NCBI GenBank assembly: GCA_024102815.1
Contig: JAGFJJ010000026.1
Location: 41,009-105,008 of the forward strand
Direction: 5' to 3'
Origin: Phycisphaerae bacterium
Lineage (GTDB): Bacteria > Planctomycetota > Phycisphaerae > UBA1845
Length of the DNA: 64,000 bases
Both the position numbers and the translations under genes were made by a program. Of this stretch, positions 1-10,803 are shown piece after piece. Under the pieces are notes generated by a model, which saw only the letters and a program-made list of their open reading frames with translations, had not been told where the DNA came from and ran no database searches. Each line of letters starts with the position of its first letter. The stretch's first letter is position 1.

Positions 1-655
1 CGATCATGTCCAACAACTCGAAACCCGCCGCGGAGAGCACGTCGCTGATCTGCGCGGGAGACCAGGTTGTGATCGGAAACTGCTCCTTCGGATCACGCGT
101 TAGCCACCGCGTCCTACCGTCGCGCAGGAAGCGCTCCAAATCGCCCCGGTTTCCCGCCTGGAGATAGAAGTCGATCGCTGCCAGACGGTTGTCGAACGTG
201 GCTACGAGCACGGCTCCGTCAACGAGAATCCGGCGGATCTCGGCCAGAGCACGGGGGGGCGATTCACTGCATCCGATGGGATCACCCAAAGCTACCGCGA
301 AGTCGTACGAATCATCCTCGACCTGGGGCATGGTGCAAAGATCGGCCTGGAGGTAGGCGACGGGCGCGGAACTCGCATCCTCCCCGAAACGCCTTCGGCA
401 CTGGTCGAGCATCGCCGGGGAAATGTCCAGGCAGCTGACGGAAAACCCGCTCTTGATTAGCTTGGCGGCCCATTTTCCAGTCCCGCAACCCAGGTCGATG
501 ACCCTTGCGCGGAGATTCCTGGGCAGGTAGGACTTGAGGTGAACCCAGGTAAGGCTGTCGTGCCATCGCCAGAACGCATCCTCATAGCTTTGGTCATAGC
601 GCGTCGCGACGCGGTCGTGGTAGCGCTGAACAGCTTTCCGCTTCGATCGCCCCAT
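1..655 (-). CDS. class I SAM-dependent methyltransferase (3' end cut off by window)
   Basis: The minus-strand frame is open from an ATG at 655-653 to the window edge, giving about 218 residues without a stop. It contains the SAM-binding motif I VIDLGCGTGKWA near residues 47-58, a motif-II-like acidic end after CLDIS, and the post-II segment YDFAVALGDP. This is the Rossmann methyltransferase layout (Methyltransf_11/25 type). A W/H-rich N-terminus with RYDQSYEDAFWRWHD precedes the fold, as in small-molecule or ubiquinone-type methyltransferases. The substrate cannot be told. It is transcribed divergently from efp. The C-terminus lies outside the window. Confidence 0.85.
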   Translation of the reverse strand, partial: MGRSKRKAVQRYHDRVATRYDQSYEDAFWRWHDSLTWVHLKSYLPRNLRARVIDLGCGTGKWAAKLIKSGFSVSCLDISPAMLDQCRRRFGEDASSAPVAYLQADLCTMPQVEDDSYDFAVALGDPIGCSESPPRALAEIRRILVDGAVLVATFDNRLAAIDFYLQAGNRGDLERFLRDGRTRWLTRDPKEQFPITTWSPAQISDVLSAAGFELLDMI

Positions 656-817
656 CCATTTATTGTAGAACCGCCGTAAGGCCGAGCAACGTTATCGGAA
701 ACGGGGACCGGTCTCCGACTCGCCGCGCCGCGCCTTGACCGCAGGGCGGGCGTTTGGGATCATCGCGCGGCTTAATTTCAGCCTAGGGATATTTCGCGCT
801 TCGGGGAGCTATCGACG

Positions 818-1378
818 ATGATCAAGGCCGTGGATTTGCGGAAGGGTCGAACGATTATTTATGAGGGCCAACTGGCCATCGTTCACGAGGCTCAGCATGT
901 CGCCAAGGGTAACAAGCGCAGCTACATGCAGGCAAAAATCAAGGATTTCCGAACGGGGACGATCCAGGATGTCCGTTTCAACGTGGACGACCGGATCGAG
1001 GTACCGTTTGTCGAGTCGAAGCAGTACGAATACCTCTACCGCGACGGGGAAAACTACGTGGTCATGGACACGTCCAACTACGAGCAGATTCCGGTCAGTG
1101 CGGATCTTGTCGGGGACGCGGCCATGTGGCTCAAGCCCAACACGCCCGTAACATGCCAGATTTACGAAGGCCAGATGGTCTCTTTCGAGCTACCCTTGGT
1201 AGTGGATCTCCAGGTGACGGACACTCCGCCGGTGGTCAAGGGGGCGACGGCCACCAACCAGATGAAAGACGCCATCATGGAAACCGGCGCCAAGGTCCGG
1301 GTCCCCCCGTTCATCGAGATCGGAGAGCGTCTGCGGATCGACACGCGGACCGGCGAGTACATCGAGCGTTCCAAGTAG
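818..1378 (+). CDS. efp: translation elongation factor P
   Basis: The 186-residue product has the usual EF-P length and all three domains: an N-terminal KOW-like barrel (about 1-62), an OB domain starting near YEYLYRDGENYVVMD (about 66-125) and a C-terminal OB domain ending in RLRIDTRTGEYIER, the diagnostic family ending. EF-P binds the ribosomal E site and relieves stalling at polyproline. The domain I loop that normally carries PGKG with the modified lysine reads AKGNKRSY here, so Lys33 lies one position off the classical Lys34 site and the Pro-Gly before it is missing. A GGGGAG ribosome site lies about 10 nt upstream of the ATG. Confidence 0.95.
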   Translation: MIKAVDLRKGRTIIYEGQLAIVHEAQHVAKGNKRSYMQAKIKDFRTGTIQDVRFNVDDRIEVPFVESKQYEYLYRDGENYVVMDTSNYEQIPVSADLVGDAAMWLKPNTPVTCQIYEGQMVSFELPLVVDLQVTDTPPVVKGATATNQMKDAIMETGAKVRVPPFIEIGERLRIDTRTGEYIERSK

Positions 1379-1949
1379 ATACGCCGCCCCTCATCCGCGA
1401 AATCGAGCTCGAAAGCCCCTGTGACGGGCACTTGGGGGCGGCATTCGCGCTCCCGGAAACGGAGGCGTAGCGAGTGTTGTCGACTGCTGATTGGCTCGCG
1501 GATCGCGCATTTCGACCGGGGAACATCGGAAACCATCGCTCGCGCACCTCGCCGAATCAGCAACGCTTCGCACCCGGAATACCGAATCGAAACTTCGAAA
1601 TCCTCCCTTTCCGAAGGCGACTCATACGAAAGTTTCGAGCGCAATTCTGCCGATGACGGATGCGATGACCTGTTCGATCGCGGTAATTCGTCATTCGGCA
1701 GCGGGTTCTGGCGATCAGGCAGAACATCGCGAGATCGAAAGCACGCAACGGGGAATTGATCGAGCCACACCCACCTGCACAGCATGTCCCGGACAAGCTC
1801 ATGACCGATTCGGTGGTGCTGCGGATGTCGTCTTGTCGTCGTGCGACATTCCGCCTTCCACGCATGATCGTGGGCGCGAGCACACCGCCGCGCACCCACG
1901 AGGCTTTGGGGGGCGGCCGCGCGAATCCACCGTAAATAGGAAAAATGTT
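1379..1949. other. intergenic region without a convincing gene
   Basis: About 570 bases between efp and the lysine-rich gene. Several frames stay open by chance (one for 168 codons across 1491-1997), but their products have no family resemblance and no good ribosome site. Complementary GCCGCCCC and GGGGCGGC segments lie just after the efp stop, but the loop is long and no T tract follows. I see nothing else. Confidence 0.5.
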
Positions 1950-1978
1950 TTGACAGGACGAAGGAATTGTGTACGATT
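1950..1978 (+). promoter_or_regulatory. sigma-70 type promoter of the lysine-rich protein gene
   Basis: A perfect -35 box TTGACA (1950-1955) is followed after exactly 17 bases by TACGAT (1973-1978). Transcription would start near 1985, leaving a leader of under 20 nt that consists almost entirely of the Shine-Dalgarno sequence. Confidence 0.7.
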
Positions 1979-2002
1979 CCGCGCAGAAAGGAGGTGATAC
2001 GG

Positions 2003-2149
2003 ATGGCGAAGAAACGCAAAGCGGCCAAGAAGTCGTCGAAGAAGAAGACCGCCAAGAAGAAGAAAGCTGGCGCGAAGAAGACGACTAAAAAGAAGACCGC
2101 GAAGAAGAAAAAGAAGAAGTCTCGCAAGGCCAAGAAGTCAACCATGTAG
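2003..2149 (+). CDS. 48-residue lysine-rich histone H1-like protein
   Basis: The ATG at 2003 lies 4 nt after AAAGGAGGTGAT (1987-1998), an almost complete anti-16S complement, so I choose it over the in-frame ATG at 1967, which lies upstream of the likely transcription start. The product is nearly all Lys, Ala, Ser and Thr in KKTAKKKK-type repeats with no hydrophobic core. It resembles the C-terminal tail of histone H1 and bacterial Hc1/AlgP-like proteins, which bind and compact DNA. A strong promoter, very strong ribosome site and terminator suggest an abundant protein. DNA binding is inferred from composition only. Confidence 0.8.
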   Translation: MAKKRKAAKKSSKKKTAKKKKAGAKKTTKKKTAKKKKKKSRKAKKSTM

Positions 2150-2264
2150 TACGATGGTGACGGGCGGAGCGAGGCGCGTCGAAGAGAAGTTCGATCCGAC
2201 TCACGCCACGGCAGCCGGGTTGGACTGAATCGACGAAACGCGAAGCCCGAAGCACATCACGAGG

Positions 2265-2292
2265 AAGGGTGCCTTACCTACAAGGCACCCTT
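2265..2292. terminator. bidirectional rho-independent terminator
   Basis: An 11-bp perfect stem (AAGGGTGCCTT, 2265-2275, with AAGGCACCCTT, 2282-2292) has a 6-nt loop and is followed by TCTTGTTT. It sits between the end of the plus-strand lysine-rich gene and the end of the minus-strand gene stopping at 2333, so it can serve both. Confidence 0.75.
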
Positions 2293-2332
2293 TCTTGTTT
2301 CCAGATTCTTCCGGAAAATCAGCGAAAAGACG

Positions 2333-3646
2333 CTACTTTGATTTGCCGTCTGAGGGGCTGGGCGCTTCATCCGGACGACAAACGCTGCACGGCTTCCGTC
2401 CGGCGTTTTCGGCATCTTCGATCGAATCAAACCGCACGAGATTCTCTTCGCGAATCCGCCGGACGTGGGGACAACCGGCCCGATGATACTTGTCGGAATT
2501 GCGGCTCCCGACGAGCGCCTCCGGCACCGACTGCACTTCTTCGTCACCGCTCGATGCTTCGACCTTCGCCACCTCGGCCGGGACCAGTGGAATGGACGGC
2601 CGGCCCGCCTCGTACCAAGCCGTGCCGAGCAGCTTCGCCGCCAGCAGCGCGCCGTCCTCCAGGCGGGTACGAATCACGCCACCGGCACTTTTGCTCAGGA
2701 GCAGGTAGTAGGCATCGGACCGCACCGAGAATGAATCCGCGTCCGAAATCCGGAGAGCATCAAGTGCGGCGCGATCCGCGCGGATCAAATCTCCGACGGC
2801 TTCATTGGCGCGCCAAGCCGTCTCGCAAACCTCCTTGAATGGATCGCCGAGCAGTTCGTAACGCTCTGGAAACACCCGCACTTCGTAGGCCAGTTGCGCC
2901 CGAAGCCGGCGCATCAGACCGGCCTGGAGGCGGGCAGCAACCGACCGATCCTCCGCGAGCAGGCTCGTACTTGCGTTCTCGCTCAGCGCCCCGGCCTGCT
3001 CATCGCCGACCGCACACACCGTGTTGAACGGCAAAGCAGCCTGAAGGGCGAGTCGACAAACCGCGCCGGATGCACGCACGACGCCCGCCTCATCGTTGGC
3101 CCGCCAGGCGCGAACCAGTGCGTCATAGTGTTCCATCAACTTCCAGGGCAGGGAGCCGGGTTCGCGTACGCCGGCTCGACGGGCGGCCCGCTTCGCGCTC
3201 TCGACGTCTCGGGGGAGCACCGGCGGAGATTGCTTGGATTCCTCACCCCGATCCGCGCCGGCGCGGAGACTCTCCAGGCACACATATTCGGAGTCGATAG
3301 AGCCGGCGGCGTCAGAATCCCGGTCGGCAGGCCGCGAATCAAGGGCCGCGGCCAACACTTGTTCGGCCCGGCTTCGCAAGAACGACCGCACGGGCTCGGG
3401 GGTAGCGTCGACGGAGACAGGCAGCATGATGGCAATGGCATCCGGCGAGGCCGCGACGCGCGTAACCGGCATTGTTCCATCCCCCGCAATGACCGGAGAT
3501 GCGACAATTGCCAGCGCGACGAGGAGCCCGGAAAGATGGCGCTGCAGGCGCGTGTGGGCCACCGGCGGATGAGGACTTCTTTCTACAGTCGTCCGATCGT
3601 GCGATCGCCCGACAACGCTCGAAGGTTGGGCGGCGGCGAACATCAC
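2333..3646 (-). CDS. secreted or anchored protein with C-terminal Ada-like metal-binding domain
   Basis: The 437-residue product starts at GTG 3646 or ATG 3643. A hydrophobic segment near residues 38-54 (HLSGLLVALAIVASPVIAG) looks like a signal or anchor behind a long basic leader, so the true start may be internal. The body (about 60-370) is Ala/Arg/Glu-rich and helical, and I do not recognise it. Residues 378-425 match the small Ada-like zinc-binding module also found on secreted nucleases and cell-wall proteins: H388, C392, then C420-x-x-C423 within GRKPCSVCRP. It lies 6 bases after the lipoprotein gene and is probably co-transcribed. Function unknown. Confidence 0.7.
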   Translation of the reverse strand: MMFAAAQPSSVVGRSHDRTTVERSPHPPVAHTRLQRHLSGLLVALAIVASPVIAGDGTMPVTRVAASPDAIAIMLPVSVDATPEPVRSFLRSRAEQVLAAALDSRPADRDSDAAGSIDSEYVCLESLRAGADRGEESKQSPPVLPRDVESAKRAARRAGVREPGSLPWKLMEHYDALVRAWRANDEAGVVRASGAVCRLALQAALPFNTVCAVGDEQAGALSENASTSLLAEDRSVAARLQAGLMRRLRAQLAYEVRVFPERYELLGDPFKEVCETAWRANEAVGDLIRADRAALDALRISDADSFSVRSDAYYLLLSKSAGGVIRTRLEDGALLAAKLLGTAWYEAGRPSIPLVPAEVAKVEASSGDEEVQSVPEALVGSRNSDKYHRAGCPHVRRIREENLVRFDSIEDAENAGRKPCSVCRPDEAPSPSDGKSK

Positions 3647-3652
3647 TTCACT

Positions 3653-4264
3653 TCACGAAGGGTCTTCAGAAGCCGGGGAATCCGCGCGACGAGCGATTTC
3701 CTGAGCCAACTTTGCCTCCATGGCCGGGTCACGCCCCATATCGATCCATTGCTCCGCCCCTGGGAGGATCTTCGAACCGCTCGTTGACGGGAGATTTTCA
3801 CCGAAGATCTGGTAGGCCGCGCCGGAGTTATTGAACTGGCGATCGGGCGCGGAGAGCCGCTGCTTGTAGACCGCAACCCGGACCTCCGGGGCCCCGTCCT
3901 CGTCCACCCAGCGAACTTCGACCCAGCGGCGGATCACGTTGAGGCTGGCCTCAACCCAGTCTCGCCACGTGGCGACATCTCTCCGCCAGAACTCGAAGAA
4001 CTGCTGCGAGACCTCCGGTCGCGTGGTCAGGACGCCCACGGATGAATCGTAGCGGTCAAATTCGTAGCCGCGATCCCGAAGAGTTTGCTCGGCGGCTTCC
4101 CAGACCCGTTGCCGTTCGACCCCAGTTTCACGGACGGGAACAATCCCCGCTGCTGACACCACCGGCGCCGCCGCCGGTCGCATACAACCCGACAGCCCGC
4201 CGACGACTAGTAACGCAAGACAAGGTGCCGATGTCCGGACGGCGCTTTGCACGCGGCGTAGCAT
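3653..4264 (-). CDS. lipoprotein of unknown function
   Basis: The ATG at 4264 is chosen because it gives a proper lipoprotein signal: MLRRVQSAVR, then a hydrophobic stretch and the lipobox LSGC. GGAAGGA lies upstream on the minus strand. The 203-residue mature domain contains QRVWEAAEQTLRDRGYEFDRYDSSVGVLTT and then a Trp/Arg-rich strand region (RRWVEVRWVDEDG). This resembles small outer-membrane-facing lipoproteins that turn a variable-strand motif toward the membrane, but no named family is certain. It heads a two-gene operon with the Ada-like protein and is divergent from the TPR gene. Confidence 0.75.
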   Translation of the reverse strand: MLRRVQSAVRTSAPCLALLVVGGLSGCMRPAAAPVVSAAGIVPVRETGVERQRVWEAAEQTLRDRGYEFDRYDSSVGVLTTRPEVSQQFFEFWRRDVATWRDWVEASLNVIRRWVEVRWVDEDGAPEVRVAVYKQRLSAPDRQFNNSGAAYQIFGENLPSTSGSKILPGAEQWIDMGRDPAMEAKLAQEIARRADSPASEDPS

Positions 4265-4461
4265 GGATGAACGTCCTTCCGCAACGAGCCTGACCGCGGC
4301 AATCGTACGAGGCGCGTCAGCCCCGTCAAGCTCGCACACGAGCGGTCGCGAACGTGCTTGGAGAAGCTGAACGATTCGCAAGGGCGGGGCCGAGCTTCGA
4401 GTCGGGGACGGAGCGTATGGCTCGGCACGAATTCCGCGGCGTTTTCCGGCTCGATCTTCGA

Positions 4462-4490
4462 TTGCCTGTGTCCGATAAGGGGGATAGAAT
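4462..4490 (+). promoter_or_regulatory. sigma-70 type promoter of the TPR gene
   Basis: TTGCCT (4462-4467), a 17-base spacer and TAGAAT (4485-4490) precede the TPR gene start at 4536 by a leader of about 40 nt. Confidence 0.55.
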
Positions 4491-4535
4491 CAAACGTGGG
4501 GAACTCATCCCACCGATAGCGCATTGGGTGGAACC

Positions 4536-5894
4536 ATGAACGATTGGTTCGAGGCGGAACAGCGGGTCGAACGGGCCCAGCAGCTTTCGGAGTCGCAGCG
4601 CTTCGAGGAAGCGTTGGCCGAGATCGACGTCGCATTGTCGATCAATCCGAACAATGCTGCCTGGCACGCTCAGCGCGGTTGCCTGCTCGACGAGCTGGGC
4701 CGATTGTCGGAGGCGACTGAGGCCTACGAACGCTCGCTTGATCTGGGTGGCGATGACCATGAGGTTGTAGCCGCGCTCGGTGCCTCGCTCGCTCGACAAG
4801 GCCGGTACGCCAGGGCGCTGGAAATCTTCGACGAACTGGCCCGCACGCATCCCGACTTCGAGCCGGCCTACTGCCACCGGATTGGCATCTACGCGGAGCT
4901 GGATCAGCACGATCGGGCGGAGGAGATGTTCTACCTCGCCCAGCAGCTCGACGATCAGTGCCCGTTCTGCTACTTCAACATCGGTTGTTCCCTCGCGGAA
5001 CGCGGCGAGACCCAGCGGGCGATCTTCTGCTGGAAGAAGGCGCTGGAGCTGGATCCGGAGCAGCCGGGCGTCAACCGCCGTATCGCTCAGGCCTACCGGT
5101 CCCTAAACGAGACTGACAAGGCCCGTACGCACTATCTTTGCGAGCTGCGCGACGATCCCGGCAACACGGATCTGCTCTACGAGATGGCTGAGTTGAGCCT
5201 TGAGGCAGGCGACGTGGGCGCCGCCCTGGGAAAACTCGCCCATGTCATCGACCTGGAACCAGACCACATCGAATCCCACTTTGCCCTGGGTTGCCTGTGG
5301 CTGGATCGAAATCGTCCGGCTGAGGCCTGTCGTTACTTCGAAGCCGTGGAGTCATTTTCCGGAGGCCAGAACCTCCTCGAGCGATTCTCAGAGCGCTATG
5401 GTGAGACACTGCTCCGACTCAAGCGGTTTGCTCCCGCCCGAGTCCAGCTCATGCGCGCCGTTCGGGAGGAATCGGCCGGCACCAACACGTTCCTGCTCCT
5501 GGCAAATTGCGAGTTCTTCCTGGAAAGCTATCCTGCGGCCGCGGACTGGTATCGTCGCGTCCTGCGAGAGGAACCTGATCACGCCCTTGCGCATTACAAC
5601 CTTGGCCTCTGCTTTTACCAGCTTGACCAGTGGAGCGATGGTCTGCGTCATCTGATCCGAGCAACCGAAATCCGCCCGGATTTCGACGCCGCAATCTACC
5701 ATGTGGCCGTGGGCCACGTCCGGCTCCGGCAATGGAACCAAGCCCGTGAGGTGCTGAGGGACGGGCGTCGTACCTGCCCCGACAGTCCCATGCTGGGCGA
5801 ACTGTCACGTAAACTGGGCAAAATTCGCTGGCGGATCGCGATCGCCACGTCCGTCCGGACCCTTCGTAAGGCGATTCGCCGAGTTGCCTTCTAG
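4536..5894 (+). CDS. tetratricopeptide repeat protein
   Basis: The ATG at 4536 follows GGTGGA directly; an in-frame TTG at 4524 would add four residues and lacks a good ribosome site. The 452-residue product is built almost entirely of TPR units with the A-x-x-x-Y/F-x-x-A/L-x-x-x-P pattern, for example HDRAEEMFYLAQQLD, ETQRAIFCWKKALELDPE and WSDGLRHLIRATEIRPDF. There is no signal peptide or membrane segment, so it is probably a cytosolic scaffold. A short basic tail (SVRTLRKAIRRVAF) closes the protein. Partners cannot be named. Confidence 0.9.
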   Translation: MNDWFEAEQRVERAQQLSESQRFEEALAEIDVALSINPNNAAWHAQRGCLLDELGRLSEATEAYERSLDLGGDDHEVVAALGASLARQGRYARALEIFDELARTHPDFEPAYCHRIGIYAELDQHDRAEEMFYLAQQLDDQCPFCYFNIGCSLAERGETQRAIFCWKKALELDPEQPGVNRRIAQAYRSLNETDKARTHYLCELRDDPGNTDLLYEMAELSLEAGDVGAALGKLAHVIDLEPDHIESHFALGCLWLDRNRPAEACRYFEAVESFSGGQNLLERFSERYGETLLRLKRFAPARVQLMRAVREESAGTNTFLLLANCEFFLESYPAAADWYRRVLREEPDHALAHYNLGLCFYQLDQWSDGLRHLIRATEIRPDFDAAIYHVAVGHVRLRQWNQAREVLRDGRRTCPDSPMLGELSRKLGKIRWRIAIATSVRTLRKAIRRVAF

Positions 5895-6295
5895 GCATTG
5901 GGAGCTCGGCCAGTCGCATCCGGCCTACCGCAGGATTTCCAATGGCGGGCCGCACGACCCCACACGGTCCTTCACCCCAGCGTCACCGGAAAATGACATG
6001 TCCGGACTTGCCCCGCTCCTCGCTATTTCACAGCCGGCTGAACCAGAGGAAGTCCGTTAAATCGCCCCGGCTCTTGCTCTCTGCGATCCACATGGCAGAA
6101 TCGATCGCACCAGCTTTGACCCGCGAGCGCTGCGCGCCGTGGTCTCGGAATGCTGCGCAGCGGGCTGCCCCGCGCCGCATGCAACCCTGACATGCGGCCG
6201 CGGGTTATAATGTAATTGAGACCAATGACTCCCGACCCGGACACGGGTCCAGTATTATGCGACGTCTTCCCAGTTCATGGAGGTATTCACCGCAG
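5895..6295 (+). promoter_or_regulatory. intergenic region with likely -10 box for the next gene
   Basis: About 400 bases without a gene. A perfect TATAAT lies at 6206-6211, but the -35 partner is unclear: CTGACA at 6187-6192 is only 13 bases away. GGAGGT at 6279-6284 is the ribosome site of the following gene. An 82-codon chance frame (5942-6190) has no support. Confidence 0.4.
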
Positions 6296-7339
6296 ATGTC
6301 CCTCTCTCGATACGCGAAATTTCCGACGTTACTTCTGGCCCTGATCGCGGTCGCCGCGCCCGGCTTCGCTCAGGAGAAGGCTGTGCGAGGCAAGTCCGAT
6401 GAATCCAACTTCGCCATGACGGCAGCCACCGTCGAGCAGTACCAGGAAATCGTGGTTCGCAACCTGGCCATTCGCTATAACCTGAACGACGAGCAGACGG
6501 AGAAAACGCGCGAGTTGATCAAACGGCGCGTCCAGCAGTTCCTCCGCGACCACGAGGAAGAGATCTGGCCGGCGATCCGTGACGTGCTCCAGTACCAGAT
6601 GGGGCTGAACCCGCCGCAGGACAAGGACGAGATTGCCCGGTTCGGCAAGCTCGCCCGGCCGTTGATGAAGCTGATCCAGGATGCCATTTACGAAGGGAAC
6701 GAAGAATGGCGGCAGATGCTCACGCCGGAGCAGAAGGCGGTACACGATTTTGACCTGGCGGAGATGAAGAAAACGTTCGAGCGGATCGATACCAACCTTG
6801 AGGGGTGGGAAAAGGGCAACGCCGGCGGCGGCATTTTTCCCACGCAGCGCCCGGCGGAGAATCCCCCGCAGCCGACGCGGCCACCCGAAGGCTTACCGCC
6901 GCCCCCGCCGCCGCCCGATCCGATTATCGAAGTATTCAAGCCGGACTACTTCGAAACGTTCGTCGAGGAGTTCATCAAGGAGTACAGCCTGAGCGAAGGC
7001 CAGATCGGTACCGCCCGGTCGATTCTCAAGGAATTCAAGGAGAAGGCCGAAGGCTTCCGCAAGGCAAATGAGGATGAGCTTCGGCGGATGGGTGTCGCGT
7101 TTCAGGAGGCGCAGCAGGCCAAGGACCACAAGAAGATCCGCGACATTGAGAACCAGCGAAAGAAGCTGCTCGAGCCCATTCACGGCTACTTCGAGGAGAT
7201 GGTCGTGCGGCTCAAGGCCATCCTCTCGACCGTCCAATTGGCGAAATTCGAGGAGAAATACGGGACAACACCGCCGACGGCAGCCGCGGAGACTGCGGGC
7301 CCGGAATCCAATTCCGGTCCCGTGACGAAAACGCCGTAG
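6296..7339 (+). CDS. periplasmic protein with two Spy/CpxP-like (LTXXQ) helical modules
   Basis: The ATG at 6296 gives a clean signal peptide (MSLSRYAKFPTLLLALIAVA, cleavage near GFAQ) and is preceded by GGAGGT. The 347-residue product has two related charged helical modules: about 60-180 (LNDEQTEKTRELIKRRVQQF ... MLTPEQKAVHDFDLAEMKK) and about 220-330 (LSEGQIGTARSILKEFKEKA ... AILSTVQLAKFEEKYG). A Pro-rich linker ending in a run of eight prolines separates them. The L-x-x-E-Q spacing is that of Spy/CpxP-type periplasmic chaperones or metal sensors. The polyproline run fits a cell that needs EF-P. The exact role is inferred. Confidence 0.75.
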   Translation: MSLSRYAKFPTLLLALIAVAAPGFAQEKAVRGKSDESNFAMTAATVEQYQEIVVRNLAIRYNLNDEQTEKTRELIKRRVQQFLRDHEEEIWPAIRDVLQYQMGLNPPQDKDEIARFGKLARPLMKLIQDAIYEGNEEWRQMLTPEQKAVHDFDLAEMKKTFERIDTNLEGWEKGNAGGGIFPTQRPAENPPQPTRPPEGLPPPPPPPDPIIEVFKPDYFETFVEEFIKEYSLSEGQIGTARSILKEFKEKAEGFRKANEDELRRMGVAFQEAQQAKDHKKIRDIENQRKKLLEPIHGYFEEMVVRLKAILSTVQLAKFEEKYGTTPPTAAAETAGPESNSGPVTKTP

Positions 7340-7373
7340 GCCAGGCTTCCTCCAATCACTCTGCTAACGCAAA

Positions 7374-7400
7374 AGGCCCGGGAGAAAACCTCCCGGGCCT
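7374..7400. terminator. bidirectional terminator shared by the Spy-like gene and 23S rRNA
   Basis: An 11-bp perfect stem AGGCCCGGGAG (7374-7384) / CTCCCGGGCCT (7390-7400) has a 5-nt loop. On the plus strand it is followed by CTCTTATTTT. On the minus strand, the direction of 23S transcription, the stem is followed by TTTGCGTT. Confidence 0.8.
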
Positions 7401-7426
7401 CTCTTATTTTGCTTGCAATTCTCTGG

Positions 7427-7498
7427 CAATCGAAGACGCGGACGCGGGTCTGAGAAGCTCACCGTCGAAAGGTGGGCTGCGCAGCCACTCATAATTGC

Positions 7499-7506
<8 letters not shown>
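7427..7506 (-). other. 23S trailer with two halves of processing stalks
   Basis: Two segments of the trailer are complementary, within the same transcript, to segments of the leader. The stretch 7427-7445 is a 19-base perfect inverted match of 10630-10648. The stretch 7481-7506 matches 10373-10398 over 26 bases with two differences. Folded together they form the long stalk at the base of pre-23S rRNA that RNase III-type enzymes cut. Confidence 0.8.
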
Positions 7507-10372
<2,866 letters not shown>

Positions 10373-10380
<8 letters not shown>

Positions 10381-10398
10381 ACAATTATGAGAGGCTGC
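10373..10398 (-). repeat. leader half of the inner 23S processing stalk
   Basis: This 26-base segment is the inverted partner of 7481-7506 (24 of 26 positions match) and brackets the 23S 5' end. The outer pair is 10630-10648 with 7427-7445. Confidence 0.8.
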
Positions 10399-10588
10399 AC
10401 GACGATCCAGACCCAACTTCTGCCGGAACCGCCAAGCAGGCTTCATTGCCGCGTCAAGCCGACCTTTCGGCGCTCGACACCCACTCCCTTCGCCGCGCCG
10501 CCGCAGGGACAAGCCCCACGCCAGCGCCACTACCAGGACAGGTGTCATGTGAGATCCACAAACCTTCGGTCCGGACAGCCATCCGCGA

Positions 10589-10609
10589 GGTTTTTCGCAA
10601 CGAAAAACC
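10589..10609 (-). other. hairpin in the 23S leader
   Basis: A perfect 9-bp inverted repeat, GGTTTTTCG (10589-10597) and CGAAAAACC (10601-10609), with a 3-base loop lies between boxA and the mature 23S. It could be a boxB-like element or a pause hairpin; nothing more can be said from sequence. Confidence 0.45.
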
Positions 10610-10644
10610 CGAGTCCGGCCTCCGAACCTGCGTCCGCGTCTTCG

Positions 10645-10657
10645 ATTGTCAAAGAGC
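10645..10657 (-). promoter_or_regulatory. boxA antitermination site of the 23S operon
   Basis: The minus strand reads GCTCTTTGACAAT, one base different from the core of the classical rrn boxA (TGCTCTTTAACA) that recruits NusB/S10. It lies about 40 nt after the predicted transcription start, the usual place in rrn leaders. Confidence 0.7.
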
Positions 10658-10705
10658 CTCTCCCCGACGGATCCGGCAAGGACCGGAAACGTGGGGGAGC
10701 CCTGT

Positions 10706-10733
10706 ATACTATCGCAACCAACGCCGGCGTCAA
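10706..10733 (-). promoter_or_regulatory. promoter of the solitary 23S operon
   Basis: On the minus strand TTGACG (10733-10728), a 16-base spacer and TAGTAT (10711-10706) precede the boxA. The predicted start near 10699 gives a leader of about 320 nt before mature 23S. Confidence 0.65.
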
Positions 10734-10803
10734 GTACTTGTTTGTCTTCCGCCGACAAGGACCTTTTCCGGGCGCCCAGGCGCCCCTCATCGGACTGTAA
10801 GTT

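Noticed and set aside
1491..1997. 168-codon plus-strand frame between efp and the lysine-rich gene
   Set aside because: No ribosome site and no resemblance to any family; it runs through the promoter and ribosome site of the next gene.
6187..6211. Complete promoter CTGACA / TATAAT before the Spy-like gene
   Set aside because: The 13-base spacer is too short; only the -10 box is kept as a candidate.
7340..7498. 5S rRNA or tRNA downstream of 23S
   Set aside because: The space between the 23S end and the terminator is about 100 bases, is taken up by the stalk sequences and has no 5S or cloverleaf pattern.
10400..10700. 16S or tRNA gene in the 23S leader
   Set aside because: Only about 320 bases separate the predicted start from 23S; they hold boxA, a hairpin and stalk halves but no tRNA or 16S sequence.
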